Shown here: positions 47,242 through 55,697 of the stretch, in pieces
Layout of the letters: each line of letters starts with the position of its first letter
Position numbering within the stretch: position 1 is the first letter of the stretch
Source of the DNA: CAVOGJ01 sp963695405
Lineage (GTDB): Bacteria; Planctomycetota; Planctomycetia; Pirellulales; Pirellulaceae
DNA length: 64,000 nucleotides
Assembly (NCBI GenBank): GCA_963695405.1
Contig: CAVOGJ010000006.1
Span: 310,001-374,000 of the forward strand
Direction: 5' to 3'
Notes under the pieces: generated by a model
Database searches by the model: none
What the model saw: only the letters and a program-made list of their open reading frames with translations
Told to the model about the DNA's origin: nothing
Position numbers and translations under genes: made by a program

Positions 47242-48249
47242 TTATAGTCGGAGCGTCCCCTTTCGAGCTTGCGAGTCAAAGAAGGCCAGTGACCGACGAA
47301 TCCCTTCGTCGATATCGGTGCGGGGCAAACCTGGAAAGGCGACGTCGATGGCCTGATCATCAAGATCGCAGACAAAGAGGTTGGGATCGGCGTCGTCAGC
47401 GATGGCCAAATCGCAAAATGGTGTCCAGCCGCGTTCCTCGGCGACCACAAGGGCCAGCGCCAGAAACTCGTCGACGCCGATGGTGCGACCCCGAATGTTG
47501 AACGCGCCACAGCCTTGCCAATCCCGCAGGCAGGCAGCTGCGAAATGATGGCCGACGTCTTCCACATAATGGTAGTTTTCACGTCCTCGATAAGGCATGC
47601 GAAACGGAATTGCCCGCTGCTCGTAGGCTCCCTTCGCCAATGTCTTGAGGGCCGTTGTGGGAGCGGCGGTTTTTCCTTGGTCGCGACCTGGGCCGAAGGT
47701 CGTGTTCAGTCGCAGGCTGACGACTGGGATGCCGGTTCGTTCGTGAAAAAGGGCCAGCAGCTGTTCGCCGGCGACCTTCCAAACACCGTAGAAGTTGGGC
47801 GGCTCCAACGGCACATTCTCGCTGACGGTCGGCTGCGGATAGCGGCTCCGTTTGCCATACACTGCGGCCGAGCTCGCAAAGACGAATCGCTTCAACGGTA
47901 GCTGCAACTGGGTGATGGTCTCTAGTAAAAGCATCGTTCCCCCGACATTGACGGTCATTCCCAGCCATCGATTCGCGTCGCAAGCGGGGCTTTGCAAGGC
48001 ACCCAGGTGGATGAGATGCGTTGGTTGTGCTTCGTGCAAGGCCGCACGCATTGCGTCGGCTTCCGCGAGATCCACCGTCCGCAGAACGAGCCGTTTGTCC
48101 AGATCCCCGCCGAGCCAGATTTCCAGTAGCCGCGTGTCGCAAGTCCGCGAAGTCACCCAGACCTGTTCCGTTTCTGGCTGTTGCAGGAGATGGTGGACAG
48201 TCGCTGCACCAATGCAGCCGGTTCCACCTGTCATGAAGATGCGTGCCAT
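47242..48249 (-). CDS. NAD(P)-dependent epimerase/dehydratase (extended SDR)
   Basis: The 335-residue protein has the Rossmann start 'ARIFMTGGTGCIGAATVHHL' (TGGxGCxG), 'FVFASSAAVYGK' with the active-site Ser, and 'FYGVWKVAGEQLL' with the YxxxK pair, followed by 'VSLRLNTTFGPGRD'. Members convert nucleotide sugars or oxidise free sugars. It is the last gene of a leftward group, 31 bases after the Zn dehydrogenase. The context of an aldo/keto reductase and a dehydrogenase suggests oxidation of a free sugar rather than nucleotide-sugar work; this is inference. Confidence 0.85.
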   Translation of the reverse strand: MARIFMTGGTGCIGAATVHHLLQQPETEQVWVTSRTCDTRLLEIWLGGDLDKRLVLRTVDLAEADAMRAALHEAQPTHLIHLGALQSPACDANRWLGMTVNVGGTMLLLETITQLQLPLKRFVFASSAAVYGKRSRYPQPTVSENVPLEPPNFYGVWKVAGEQLLALFHERTGIPVVSLRLNTTFGPGRDQGKTAAPTTALKTLAKGAYEQRAIPFRMPYRGRENYHYVEDVGHHFAAACLRDWQGCGAFNIRGRTIGVDEFLALALVVAEERGWTPFCDLAIADDADPNLFVCDLDDQAIDVAFPGLPRTDIDEGIRRSLAFFDSQARKGTLRL

Positions 48250-48280
48250 GATGAGGGGTCGCTTACCGGTACTGTGGTTC

Positions 48281-49414
48281 CTAACGATTCACGGCCAAAA
48301 TGGCCTTGGTCGTGCGAGCGGTGATGGAATGCTCAAAAGCTTCCAGGGCATCCTGAAATGGGTAGAGACGCGAGTAAGCGTCGACGGGAAATACGCCGCG
48401 AGCGAGCAAAACTTGAGCAAACTCAAAGTCTTCCCGATTGGAACCCATCACGCCTTGCAGCGATTGACCGGCGCGAGTGAACTCGGTGGCCAGAAAAGGA
48501 ACGTCGCTGCCAAACGTCGCGATGACACAGATGCTTCCTTCCAGTTGCACCGACAGTCCTGCTGCGGCGAGCACAGATGGTGCTCCGGAACACTCAATCA
48601 GCGCGTCCACCGTTCCCTGCTCATAGCTATCACCGAAAAGACAGCCGTTCTGGTCCCGCACACCTTGTCGCAATTGCTCGTGCAGCGGCAGCTCGGGCGT
48701 GATGACGATAGGGATAAAACCGCGCTCCGCGGCTTGATGCAATCGCACATCTCGATCTGCCGGCAGACCGGTCACGGCCACGCGTGCCCCGGCGGCCCGT
48801 GCGAGTTCGGCGGCCATCAGGCCGATGATCCCGCAGCCGGTCACGACCACGTCCATGCCGGGTTGAATATTGCACTTGCGATGAATCGCCTGGGTCACCA
48901 CCGATAGGGGCTCGACAACGGCGCCCTCAAGTGGCGTGAGTCCGGCCTGCAGTCGCGCGCAACGGCTGACATCAACGATCATTCGCTCGGCCATGGCGCC
49001 GTCTTGATGAAATCCAAAGATGGACTTGCGACGGCAGTAATTTGGTCGCCCGCGGCCGCACCCTCGGCAGCGGACATCACCACAGCCACGCATGGGAATC
49101 ACGCAGACCACGTCGCCGATGTTCAGGTCCGTGCTGCCGGCCGTGTCTGGTCCAAAAGCAACGATCCGCCCGCTGCATTCATGACCAATCGTGCGGGGCC
49201 GCTCTACCCAGGAGAAATTCGACTTACCCAAGCTGGCACTATTGTCGGAACCGCAGATGCCAACGCATAGCGGTTCCACGAGAACTTCCCCGAGCCCTGG
49301 CGACTTGAGATCGGTGGATTGCAGGGCGAGATTGCGCGTGACGTTCTTGGCGTCATGCGACAGCCGGATGGGCTCGCTACCAAGCAGCCGAACAGCCAGG
49401 ACAGTTTCGGACAC
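48281..49414 (-). CDS. zinc-dependent alcohol/polyol dehydrogenase (MDR family)
   Basis: The 377-residue protein has the MDR layout: 'VEPLCVGICGSDNSASLG' and 'PRTIGHECSGRIVAFG' for the catalytic zinc, a cysteine-rich loop 'GCGDVRCRGCGRGRPNYCRR' for structural zinc, and 'VVVTGCGIIGLMAAELARAA' for NAD(P). It resembles threonine/L-iditol dehydrogenases. GTG 49414 is preferred because it leaves a 38-base gap after the upstream gene; an ATG at 49492 would overlap that gene by 40 bases. It forms an operon with the aldo/keto reductase and the epimerase. Confidence 0.82.
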   Translation of the reverse strand: MSETVLAVRLLGSEPIRLSHDAKNVTRNLALQSTDLKSPGLGEVLVEPLCVGICGSDNSASLGKSNFSWVERPRTIGHECSGRIVAFGPDTAGSTDLNIGDVVCVIPMRGCGDVRCRGCGRGRPNYCRRKSIFGFHQDGAMAERMIVDVSRCARLQAGLTPLEGAVVEPLSVVTQAIHRKCNIQPGMDVVVTGCGIIGLMAAELARAAGARVAVTGLPADRDVRLHQAAERGFIPIVITPELPLHEQLRQGVRDQNGCLFGDSYEQGTVDALIECSGAPSVLAAAGLSVQLEGSICVIATFGSDVPFLATEFTRAGQSLQGVMGSNREDFEFAQVLLARGVFPVDAYSRLYPFQDALEAFEHSITARTTKAILAVNR

Positions 49415-49452
49415 GAAGCGTCGACTCCAGATTTTTTCTTGGGCAAGATGAA

Positions 49453-50442
49453 CTAAGATGTGTGGGTTTGGTCCGGCGTCGAGGGTACCCACTGCAACGG
49501 GTCCGCGGGCGGAAAATTATTCTCTGGACGTCCCTCATACCACATACGATTTTTTACGGGTTTGGCTAGTTGCAGCAGCTCGTTAAGCAAGCCTTCCGGG
49601 AGATCACAATTTAACGCTGCAAGATTGCGGTCCACGCGGGCCGGGGTACTCATGCCGACGACGGTCGTTGCTATGTGCGGATAGTCAACGGCGTACTTTA
49701 GCGCTACCGTTGCCAGATCGGTGCCGTAATTGTGGCAAACTCGCGCCATGGCCGGCACGACTGCCTTGACCGATAACGGGCTGCGGTGCCATGCGGGAGG
49801 CGGATTGTCCGAGAGTAGTCCCTGTAAGAGAGGTGACGCGCTCATCAGACCGATTCCCCTTTCCTGGCAAAGCGGCATCAGTTCGCGGTCGAGTTCGTCT
49901 TCCAGGAGCGTGCAGTGCCCCCACGACAGAATGGTATCAATCTCGACTTGCTCGGCAACATGGCGAAGGTACCGCACGGGAAGTCCGGTAATCCCTACGA
50001 AACGCACCTTGCCCAATGCCTTCTGTGCCATCGCGGCCGGGATGGTCTCCTCGACGATCTGTTCCAGAGGGCCAAATTCGACGTCGTGAATTTGAAATAC
50101 GTCGATGTAATCTGTCTGCAGCCGTTGCAGCGATTCGTCCAGGCTTTCAGCAACCCTGCGGGCGGAGAAGTCCACGACATCGAAGCGGTCACGGCAGACC
50201 TTCGTTGCCAAAAAGATATCGTGTCGCTTGTTTTGTAAAGCCTTTCCCAACCGCGTTTCGGCCAATGTAAAGCCGTACAGTGGTGCCACGTCAAAATAAT
50301 TGATGCCGCCGTCAATCGCTGCCAATACCGAACGGATTCCCTCCGACTCATCGGTCTTGCGATAGATGTCTCCGAGCGAGGCGGCGCCGTAACCAAGTTC
50401 CGAGACTTGCAAGCCTGTACGACCCAGCTGGCGATACTTCAT
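49453..50442 (-). CDS. aldo/keto reductase of the L-galactose/L-fucose dehydrogenase type
   Basis: The 329-residue protein begins 'YRQLGRTGLQVSELGYGAAS' and has the catalytic Tyr in 'YFDVAPLYGFTLAE', 'FLATKVCR' with Lys, and 'DVFQIHDVEFGPLEQIVEET', which is strikingly like plant L-galactose dehydrogenase. 'GKVRFVGITGLPV', 'GIGLMSASPLLQGLLS' and the C-terminal 'KPVKNRMWYEG' also match that subfamily. Such enzymes oxidise L-galactose or L-fucose at C1. It is the first gene of a three-gene leftward operon. I infer a catabolic route for a deoxy- or L-sugar; the exact sugar is not fixed by sequence. Confidence 0.85.
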   Translation of the reverse strand: MKYRQLGRTGLQVSELGYGAASLGDIYRKTDESEGIRSVLAAIDGGINYFDVAPLYGFTLAETRLGKALQNKRHDIFLATKVCRDRFDVVDFSARRVAESLDESLQRLQTDYIDVFQIHDVEFGPLEQIVEETIPAAMAQKALGKVRFVGITGLPVRYLRHVAEQVEIDTILSWGHCTLLEDELDRELMPLCQERGIGLMSASPLLQGLLSDNPPPAWHRSPLSVKAVVPAMARVCHNYGTDLATVALKYAVDYPHIATTVVGMSTPARVDRNLAALNCDLPEGLLNELLQLAKPVKNRMWYEGRPENNFPPADPLQWVPSTPDQTHTS

Positions 50443-50793
50443 GATGTTCAGGCAGGTTGGAAATCGGTGTCAGCGAATCACGCCCCGTTGCGGCCGGTCA
50501 ACGTGATCTCCCAGCCGATGCTGCATCGCCCATCTCACTGGCGGCAATGTTCGCCAGACGAGGATGCCTGGCCGGCGGTCGATCGGCGGGGCGAGGTACG
50601 GCTCGGAAACCTCTCAGGCGCTTCAGCACCATTCTTGCTCATGATACGTCTCGGTTGGAAAATCGCCAGCCCACGACGATGGCCCGTATTGGGACATGGG
50701 CGAGAACGTCCGAGGGACGGTACCAGGGAAGCTGCCTCGACGAGTTTGCACGAGCGGGCGTGAGCCGACCGTCTGTTCGGCACTGGTACCGAA
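50443..50793. other. 351-bp intergenic region
   Basis: The region lies between the DUF4347-like gene and the aldo/keto reductase, both leftward, and must hold the promoter of the sugar operon. I see no recognisable promoter, repeat or coding frame. Confidence 0.45.
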
Positions 50794-51462
50794 CTAAACG
50801 AGAAATTCAGTGTTGGGCAGGTCACCTGGATGATGAATGCCTGGTGGCGAAACATGTCCCGGCGGAACCTCGGCCGGTGTGCGTGCCTTTGTCGTTGAAC
50901 CAACGGGCTCCGCCACGATGCACTCGATTCCGATCAACTCTGACAGACGACGCAGCACCTCGGGTGACGTTCCCGTCTCGGTCCCATATCCATGCACGAT
51001 AATCTGCGACGCGCGAGTCATCGGACGAGACCATCGGAGTAGTTCTGCACGGCGACTGCTTGGCAATTCGGGTCCCAAATCGGCGGCTCCCAACGGAAGT
51101 CGTTCATCCCATGCTGGAGCCACGATATGGACTTCGCTGATCTGGTCACATGCGGACAGTACCCGTCCGATCTCCGCGACGCCGTCTGTCTCTTCGTCGA
51201 TCCAGTACAACGTGGCCTCGGATATGAGTCGCAGATGAGCCTCCACGTCTTCGACACGCGTGTCGATGAAGACCAAACGTCGTTCCCCGTCAGACGAAAA
51301 GTTCTCGTTCCGTTGGTAGGCTTGAATCGCCTCGTCAATGGCGGCACATACCTGCTCGATACGATCGATTACCGAATCGATCGGAGCTGTAGGAACGAAC
51401 CCAGTCGGCTGGTCTGGGGAAAATGCCTGGCGATCGTTTTCAGGACGCGAGTCGAGCGACAT
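50794..51462 (-). CDS. stand-alone DUF4347-like protein
   Basis: The 222-residue protein has a helical N-terminal part ('IDSVIDRIEQVCAAIDEAIQ'), then the DUF4347 pattern: 'RRLVFIDTRVEDVEAHLRLI', 'TDGVAEIGRVLSACDQISEV' followed by HIV, 'GAADLGPELPSSRRAELLRW', and 'EVLRRLSELIGIECIVAEPV'. DUF4347 normally begins very large cadherin-like surface proteins and carries a 'HIVSHG' segment and a 'YGCD'-type segment. Here they read 'HIVAPA' and 'VHGYGT', so the usual His-Gly and Cys are gone. No signal peptide is visible and nothing follows the domain. ATG 51462 lacks a good ribosome site. It may be a diverged orphan or remnant. Confidence 0.62.
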   Translation of the reverse strand: MSLDSRPENDRQAFSPDQPTGFVPTAPIDSVIDRIEQVCAAIDEAIQAYQRNENFSSDGERRLVFIDTRVEDVEAHLRLISEATLYWIDEETDGVAEIGRVLSACDQISEVHIVAPAWDERLPLGAADLGPELPSSRRAELLRWSRPMTRASQIIVHGYGTETGTSPEVLRRLSELIGIECIVAEPVGSTTKARTPAEVPPGHVSPPGIHHPGDLPNTEFLV

Positions 51463-51690
51463 AAGCAAACTGAAATGGATTGGGCAGGATTGTCGTCTGC
51501 TGCGTTGCTGCGCAAACTTGAATGAGGGGCGACGGCCTTGTAAAGCCTACTTCACGCGGGCCATGTCGATGTGGCGACCTGGCGGATTTCTGGCCGCGAA
51601 AAAAATGACACATGATCATCACGATGGAGTCGTAATCGACACAAACATCACAGACCGCGGTATTGATAGCGATCGACGTCCGTTCCGAGG

Positions 51691-52722
51691 CTAAGCCGAC
51701 ACAGGTTCGAGCAGTGAGTGAACGACTCCCCACTCGGTACCGTCACAGAGCCCAAATAGCTCGGCACAGGCCATGAAGAACATCCGCCACCGCTGAAACC
51801 ATCGGTTGGCGTGCTCTCTGCCATAGGTTGCCGCAAGTATCGGCATCAGCTCGCGATGGCGATGCGTTATTTGCTCGAGCCATGCATTGCAGGTCCGCTC
51901 GTAGTGCCCACCCGGTACCCACCACCGTTGACAGGTCCGCAAGTCGCCATCGAAGTAGTCGAGCCATGCCTCGTTAGGCATCATGCCTCCGGTGAAGAAG
52001 TAGCGGGCCATCCAATCGGTGCCGTCGTCGACCAGAAATGGGTAAGCATGCGTGCGGTGACCGAACGTGTGCACAAACAATTTGCCCTGCGGCGCTAGCC
52101 AGGTGCGAATGCGACGCAGCAACTCCTGGAAATTGTGCATGTGCTCAAACATCTCGATGGACACAATGCGGTCGAAAGCGCCTGATGGTGCATAGTCGTT
52201 CATATCGGCTTTGGTGATCGACACGCGACTGGCGAAGCCAAGTGATGCGGCCTGGCTCAGGATGAATTCCCGCTGTTGGCTTGAATTGGACACGCCGCAG
52301 ATCTGACTGTGCGGATACCGCTCAGCCAGCCACAATGTCATGGCACCCCATCCACAACCGAGGTCCAGAATTCGCATGCCATTCTCGATCTGGGCCCGCT
52401 GGCACGTCAACGATAACATCGCGACTTCGGATTCCGCGAGTGATTCTTTCCCCGTGGGCCAGTATCCGCAGCTGTATTTGCGGCGCGGGCCCAAGGCATG
52501 TTCAAAGAAAGCTGGCGGTACCTCGTAGTGCTGCTCATTCGCTACGGTGGGAACAAGCGCCACGGGCCCCGTTTTCGATGCTGCCACAAACTCGGTCAGC
52601 TCTGCCGCAAGCGCCGTCGAGTTGCGATTCAACCGCTGACGACACAGGTGCCGGATGCCCAGCCGGATGATCCGGTCGGGTAGAAGCCGTCGTTCCGCAA
52701 GTTCAAGTGCCAGTCGTGACAT
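51691..52722 (-). CDS. cyclopropane-synthase-like SAM methyltransferase
   Basis: The 343-residue protein has the class I SAM site 'MRILDLGCGWGAMTLWLAER' and the family marker 'ANEQHYEVPPAFFEHALGPR' followed by 'KYSCGYWPTG'. It is closest to a group of CFA-synthase relatives that often sit with DUF1295 membrane proteins. 'DRIVSIEMFEHMHNFQELLR' is a typical motif V region. The carbonate-binding Cys/His/Glu set of true CFA synthase is not clear, so it may methylate rather than cyclopropanate lipids. The start at 52722 overlaps the DUF1295 stop by 20 bases, so it is co-translated as the last gene of the lipid operon. Confidence 0.85.
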   Translation of the reverse strand: MSRLALELAERRLLPDRIIRLGIRHLCRQRLNRNSTALAAELTEFVAASKTGPVALVPTVANEQHYEVPPAFFEHALGPRRKYSCGYWPTGKESLAESEVAMLSLTCQRAQIENGMRILDLGCGWGAMTLWLAERYPHSQICGVSNSSQQREFILSQAASLGFASRVSITKADMNDYAPSGAFDRIVSIEMFEHMHNFQELLRRIRTWLAPQGKLFVHTFGHRTHAYPFLVDDGTDWMARYFFTGGMMPNEAWLDYFDGDLRTCQRWWVPGGHYERTCNAWLEQITHRHRELMPILAATYGREHANRWFQRWRMFFMACAELFGLCDGTEWGVVHSLLEPVSA

Positions 52723-53509
52723 CAGTGGACTTCTTGGGAAACCAAGGCACAAAGGCGCTCGTCGTCCTTTGATACTCGCGATAAGCGTCGCCACGCGATT
52801 GGAGTGCCTGTTTTTCCGTGGGTGGAATGCCTGTCTGGAAGAGAATGAAGTACAACATGGCCAATGGAAAGGCGAGGTTCAGCCAACCCCACGCGGCGAA
52901 GCCGGCAAAAAACACGTACGCCCACCAGTGCAGCCACTCAAAAAAATAATTCGGATGTCGCGAATACTTCCAGAGACCCGAGCGGCAGACCTGACCCTGA
53001 TTCTTCGGGTTCGTCCGAAACGTCCATAACTGCCAGTCGGCCAGCGACTCGCCGACGATCGCCACAATTCCAATGACGCAAGCCGCACTGTCCCAGCCAC
53101 TCCAGGCGGACCGATTTTGAAAGGCGACAAGCATCGGAAGTGCGAAGAGGACACTGGCGGCAGCTTGCATCTGATAGAACCAGAAAAGCTTTCGCTGAGC
53201 CTGCTCGTTCCATTCCTTTTTCATCGTCGTGTAACGCCCGTCTTCCGGCAGCGCCCACAGACGCCGAAGCACAAACAGACTCAGTCGTAAGGCCCATACG
53301 GAGACCAACAGACAAATCGCCGTCCGCCGCGCCGTATGGCTATCCGCTACCGTCGTGCTGAATAGCAAAGCGCACGCCGCCACGCCAAGACCCCACGCGA
53401 CATCGACAATGCCCGCGTCGCCGGCGCGCCGTTGCCACCACCAGAGCGTTGCCATCACGCTGGACATACCGAGCAGAGCACTCGCGATTGCCAGCCAGGT
53501 GGGCATCAT
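52703..53509 (-). CDS. DUF1295 membrane protein (steroid 5-alpha-reductase-like)
   Basis: The protein of about 268 residues has six or seven membrane helices and the DUF1295 signature near the C-terminus: 'WKYSRHPNYFFEWLHWWAYV' (RHPNYF), followed by 'IPPTEKQALQSRGDAYREYQ'. The family relates to steroid 5-alpha-reductases and isoprenylcysteine methyltransferases and is thought to reduce or modify lipids in the membrane. The ATGATG start overlaps the stop of the CFA synthase by a few bases. Its place between two CFA-type enzymes implies it acts on the same lipid. Confidence 0.85.
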   Translation of the reverse strand: MMPTWLAIASALLGMSSVMATLWWWQRRAGDAGIVDVAWGLGVAACALLFSTTVADSHTARRTAICLLVSVWALRLSLFVLRRLWALPEDGRYTTMKKEWNEQAQRKLFWFYQMQAAASVLFALPMLVAFQNRSAWSGWDSAACVIGIVAIVGESLADWQLWTFRTNPKNQGQVCRSGLWKYSRHPNYFFEWLHWWAYVFFAGFAAWGWLNLAFPLAMLYFILFQTGIPPTEKQALQSRGDAYREYQRTTSAFVPWFPKKSTDVTTGT

Positions 53510-54846
53510 TGCAGTTGCCGTTGAGGAACAGGGAGCGGTGAATGACCGAAGCCCTGGGACTTGGTGCGGAAGCTGGCGATGGCCCCGAAATGAGGGTGCT
53601 GGACTGAGCTCTTCTTCGCAAAGACGAGCTGCACAAGGTTGACTTGACGCTCTTCGAATGCAGCTTCGCAGTAAGAAAGGTAATAGTCCCACATCCGTAA
53701 GAATCGATCATCGAACCCCAGGCGGCAAATCTGCGACTCATTCTCGCGAAATCGGACTCGCCAACGCCGCAGTGTTTCCGCGTAGTGAGGTGCGAAATCG
53801 TCGAGCCGGACTAGTCTCAGCTGACCATATTCCGCAGCCACCTGAGTCAGCCCAGAGATGGACGGCAGACAACCACCTGGAAAAATATATTCGCGGATGA
53901 AATCCACGGACTTCAGGTAGTCTTCATATCGATCGTCCGCCATGACAATGGCTTGCATGGCGAGCACGCCGTCGTCTGTGAGCAGATCACCGCATTTGCG
54001 AAAAAAGGTCGGAAGATATTCGTGCCCCACCGCTTCGATCATCTCGACAGAGACGATCTTGTCGAACTTTCCCTTCAGATGGCGGTAGTCCTCCAGTCGC
54101 ACATCGACCAGGTGTTGCAATCCGTCGCGTTCCATTCGCTGTTGTGCGTAGCGATACTGCTGCTCCGAAATCGTCGTTGTGGTCACCGTGCAACCTGTTT
54201 CACTGGCAACCCAAGCCGCTAAGGCACCCCAGCCGCTACCGATCTCCAGCAGTCGATCCGAGGTACCAAGGTCGAGCAGAGAGCAGATGCGGCGTATTTT
54301 GCACAACGACGCATCGTACATCGTATCGCGCGTATCTTCGAAAAAACCGCATGAATAGCTCAACGTGCTGTCGAGGAAGGATTCGAAGAACGCATTTCCA
54401 AGATCGTAATGGTCATGAATGTTGTACCGGGCTTGTTCCATCGTGTTTCCGCGACACCAATGTCGCCAGCGAGCGTACCATTGCCGCAGCCTGGCCGCAC
54501 CCTCGTTTAACCATCGGCTCTCACCACGGCTGCGAATAAAAATGCGTACAAGGGCCGTGAGGTCATCGCATTCCCAGTCGCCATCCATGAGCGATTCGGC
54601 AATGCCCAGGTCTCCCCCCAGAACCGCTTTCCGATAGAAAGCGTTGCGGCGAACCCGAATGTTTGCCTCCAGCCCGTCCGCGGACTCGCTGCGACCGTAG
54701 TGACTATCCCCCCCATTGTCCGCCACGTTCACCAAGCCGCCTTGGAGATGTCTCAAGTGGGAGTGAACGATCGCACGGTAGAATCGATCGAATGGGCGGA
54801 GTTGGGACCCGCATGCTGTCATCGGTTGCTTGCTTTGGGAACTCAT
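53506..54846 (-). CDS. cfa: cyclopropane-fatty-acyl-phospholipid synthase
   Basis: Cfa adds a methylene from SAM across cis double bonds of membrane lipids. The 446-residue protein has the full family plan: N-terminal lipid-binding part ('LGIAESLMDGDWECDDLTAL'), 'NIHDHYDLGNAFFESFLDST' and 'LSYSCGFF', SAM site 'DRLLEIGSGWGALAAWVASE', 'DKIVSVEMIEAVGHEYLPTF' with the catalytic region, and 'FIREYIFPGGCLPSI' plus 'HYAETLRRWRVRFRENESQI' near the end. ATG 54846 is chosen because it clears the DUF1365 stop by 38 bases; ATG 54822 is also possible. It is the central gene of a leftward lipid operon. Confidence 0.93.
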   Translation of the reverse strand: MSSQSKQPMTACGSQLRPFDRFYRAIVHSHLRHLQGGLVNVADNGGDSHYGRSESADGLEANIRVRRNAFYRKAVLGGDLGIAESLMDGDWECDDLTALVRIFIRSRGESRWLNEGAARLRQWYARWRHWCRGNTMEQARYNIHDHYDLGNAFFESFLDSTLSYSCGFFEDTRDTMYDASLCKIRRICSLLDLGTSDRLLEIGSGWGALAAWVASETGCTVTTTTISEQQYRYAQQRMERDGLQHLVDVRLEDYRHLKGKFDKIVSVEMIEAVGHEYLPTFFRKCGDLLTDDGVLAMQAIVMADDRYEDYLKSVDFIREYIFPGGCLPSISGLTQVAAEYGQLRLVRLDDFAPHYAETLRRWRVRFRENESQICRLGFDDRFLRMWDYYLSYCEAAFEERQVNLVQLVFAKKSSVQHPHFGAIASFRTKSQGFGHSPLPVPQRQLQ

Positions 54847-54884
54847 TCGCGTATCTGTCGTTGCCGGGGGCGCTGTGCAGGGAC

Positions 54885-55634
54885 CTACGGGGCGGTGGCG
54901 TCTGGATGCGGATAAACGGGCAGGCGTTTCCCCCATAAGAGGAGCGCTTGCCAGTAAATGCCAAGAAATACTTTGTGTGTCATGAAAGGGAAGGAAATGA
55001 GTGCCCAGGCGAGAGTGCCGTCGGAAATGGAACGCTTCTCGAGGGTCAGCAACGCAGCAAAGGACTGATTTTCGTCTCGCCAGTTTTGGATTTCAATAGC
55101 GATGCGACGGTCGGCGTGACGAATCCCCCAATGATAACGCATGTTCATCGGCATGAAAGGCGAGACGTGAAACGCTTTCGAAGTACTAGCTTCTGCGGTG
55201 CCTGCCAGAATCTCCGGTCCTAAAACGTAGCAGTGCCGCTCATTCCAGGGCGTGTTGTGAACCTCGGCCACGACAGCCACAAGATCGCTGTCGCTTTCGT
55301 CAAAGCAGAAGTAGAAAGCCACCGGGCTGATGAAGAACCCGAAATAGCGCAGATGAGTTAACAAGCGGATCGGCCCCGACGGGCGTGTCCCGAGGGCTTG
55401 CTGCACCATGTGGCGGATCGTCTCGTCGAGCGGTTGTCCGGACGGACCGACGTGGTCGCGACGGCGAAACCAGGCGACAGCGGGCCCCTTCGCCGACCAA
55501 AACCATCGCCCGCGAAAGACTTCGTCGATTTCCGCAAGATCAAGATAGAGCATGTACAGTTTGTAGCGAAACGCGTGCGGCTTCGGCAGAAAACGACGAT
55601 GACGGACCGATCCCAGATACAAACAACTGTGCAT
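54885..55634 (-). CDS. DUF1365 protein of the CFA operon
   Basis: The 249-residue protein has the clear DUF1365 start 'MHSCLYLGSVRHRRFLPKPH' and 'AFRYKLYMLYLDL', then 'IRLLTHLRYFGFFISPVAFY', 'VVAEVHNTPWNERHCYVL' and 'KAFHVSPFMPMNMRYHW'. The function is not known, but the family nearly always stands between an FAD oxidoreductase and CFA synthase, as here. A role in handling the fatty acid or sterol-like substrate is usually assumed. It follows the FAD gene by 63 bases. Confidence 0.92.
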   Translation of the reverse strand: MHSCLYLGSVRHRRFLPKPHAFRYKLYMLYLDLAEIDEVFRGRWFWSAKGPAVAWFRRRDHVGPSGQPLDETIRHMVQQALGTRPSGPIRLLTHLRYFGFFISPVAFYFCFDESDSDLVAVVAEVHNTPWNERHCYVLGPEILAGTAEASTSKAFHVSPFMPMNMRYHWGIRHADRRIAIEIQNWRDENQSFAALLTLEKRSISDGTLAWALISFPFMTHKVFLGIYWQALLLWGKRLPVYPHPDATAP

Positions 55635-55697
55635 GATTTGTTTGGCCTCAACGGATTGGGCCCGTTTGCTCCGGTCGGCGAGTCAACCACCTGCGGC

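Noticed and set aside
50407..50763. Rightward frame of 118 codons in the gap before the aldo/keto reductase
   Set aside because: There is no ribosome site or motif, and it begins inside the reductase gene on the opposite strand.
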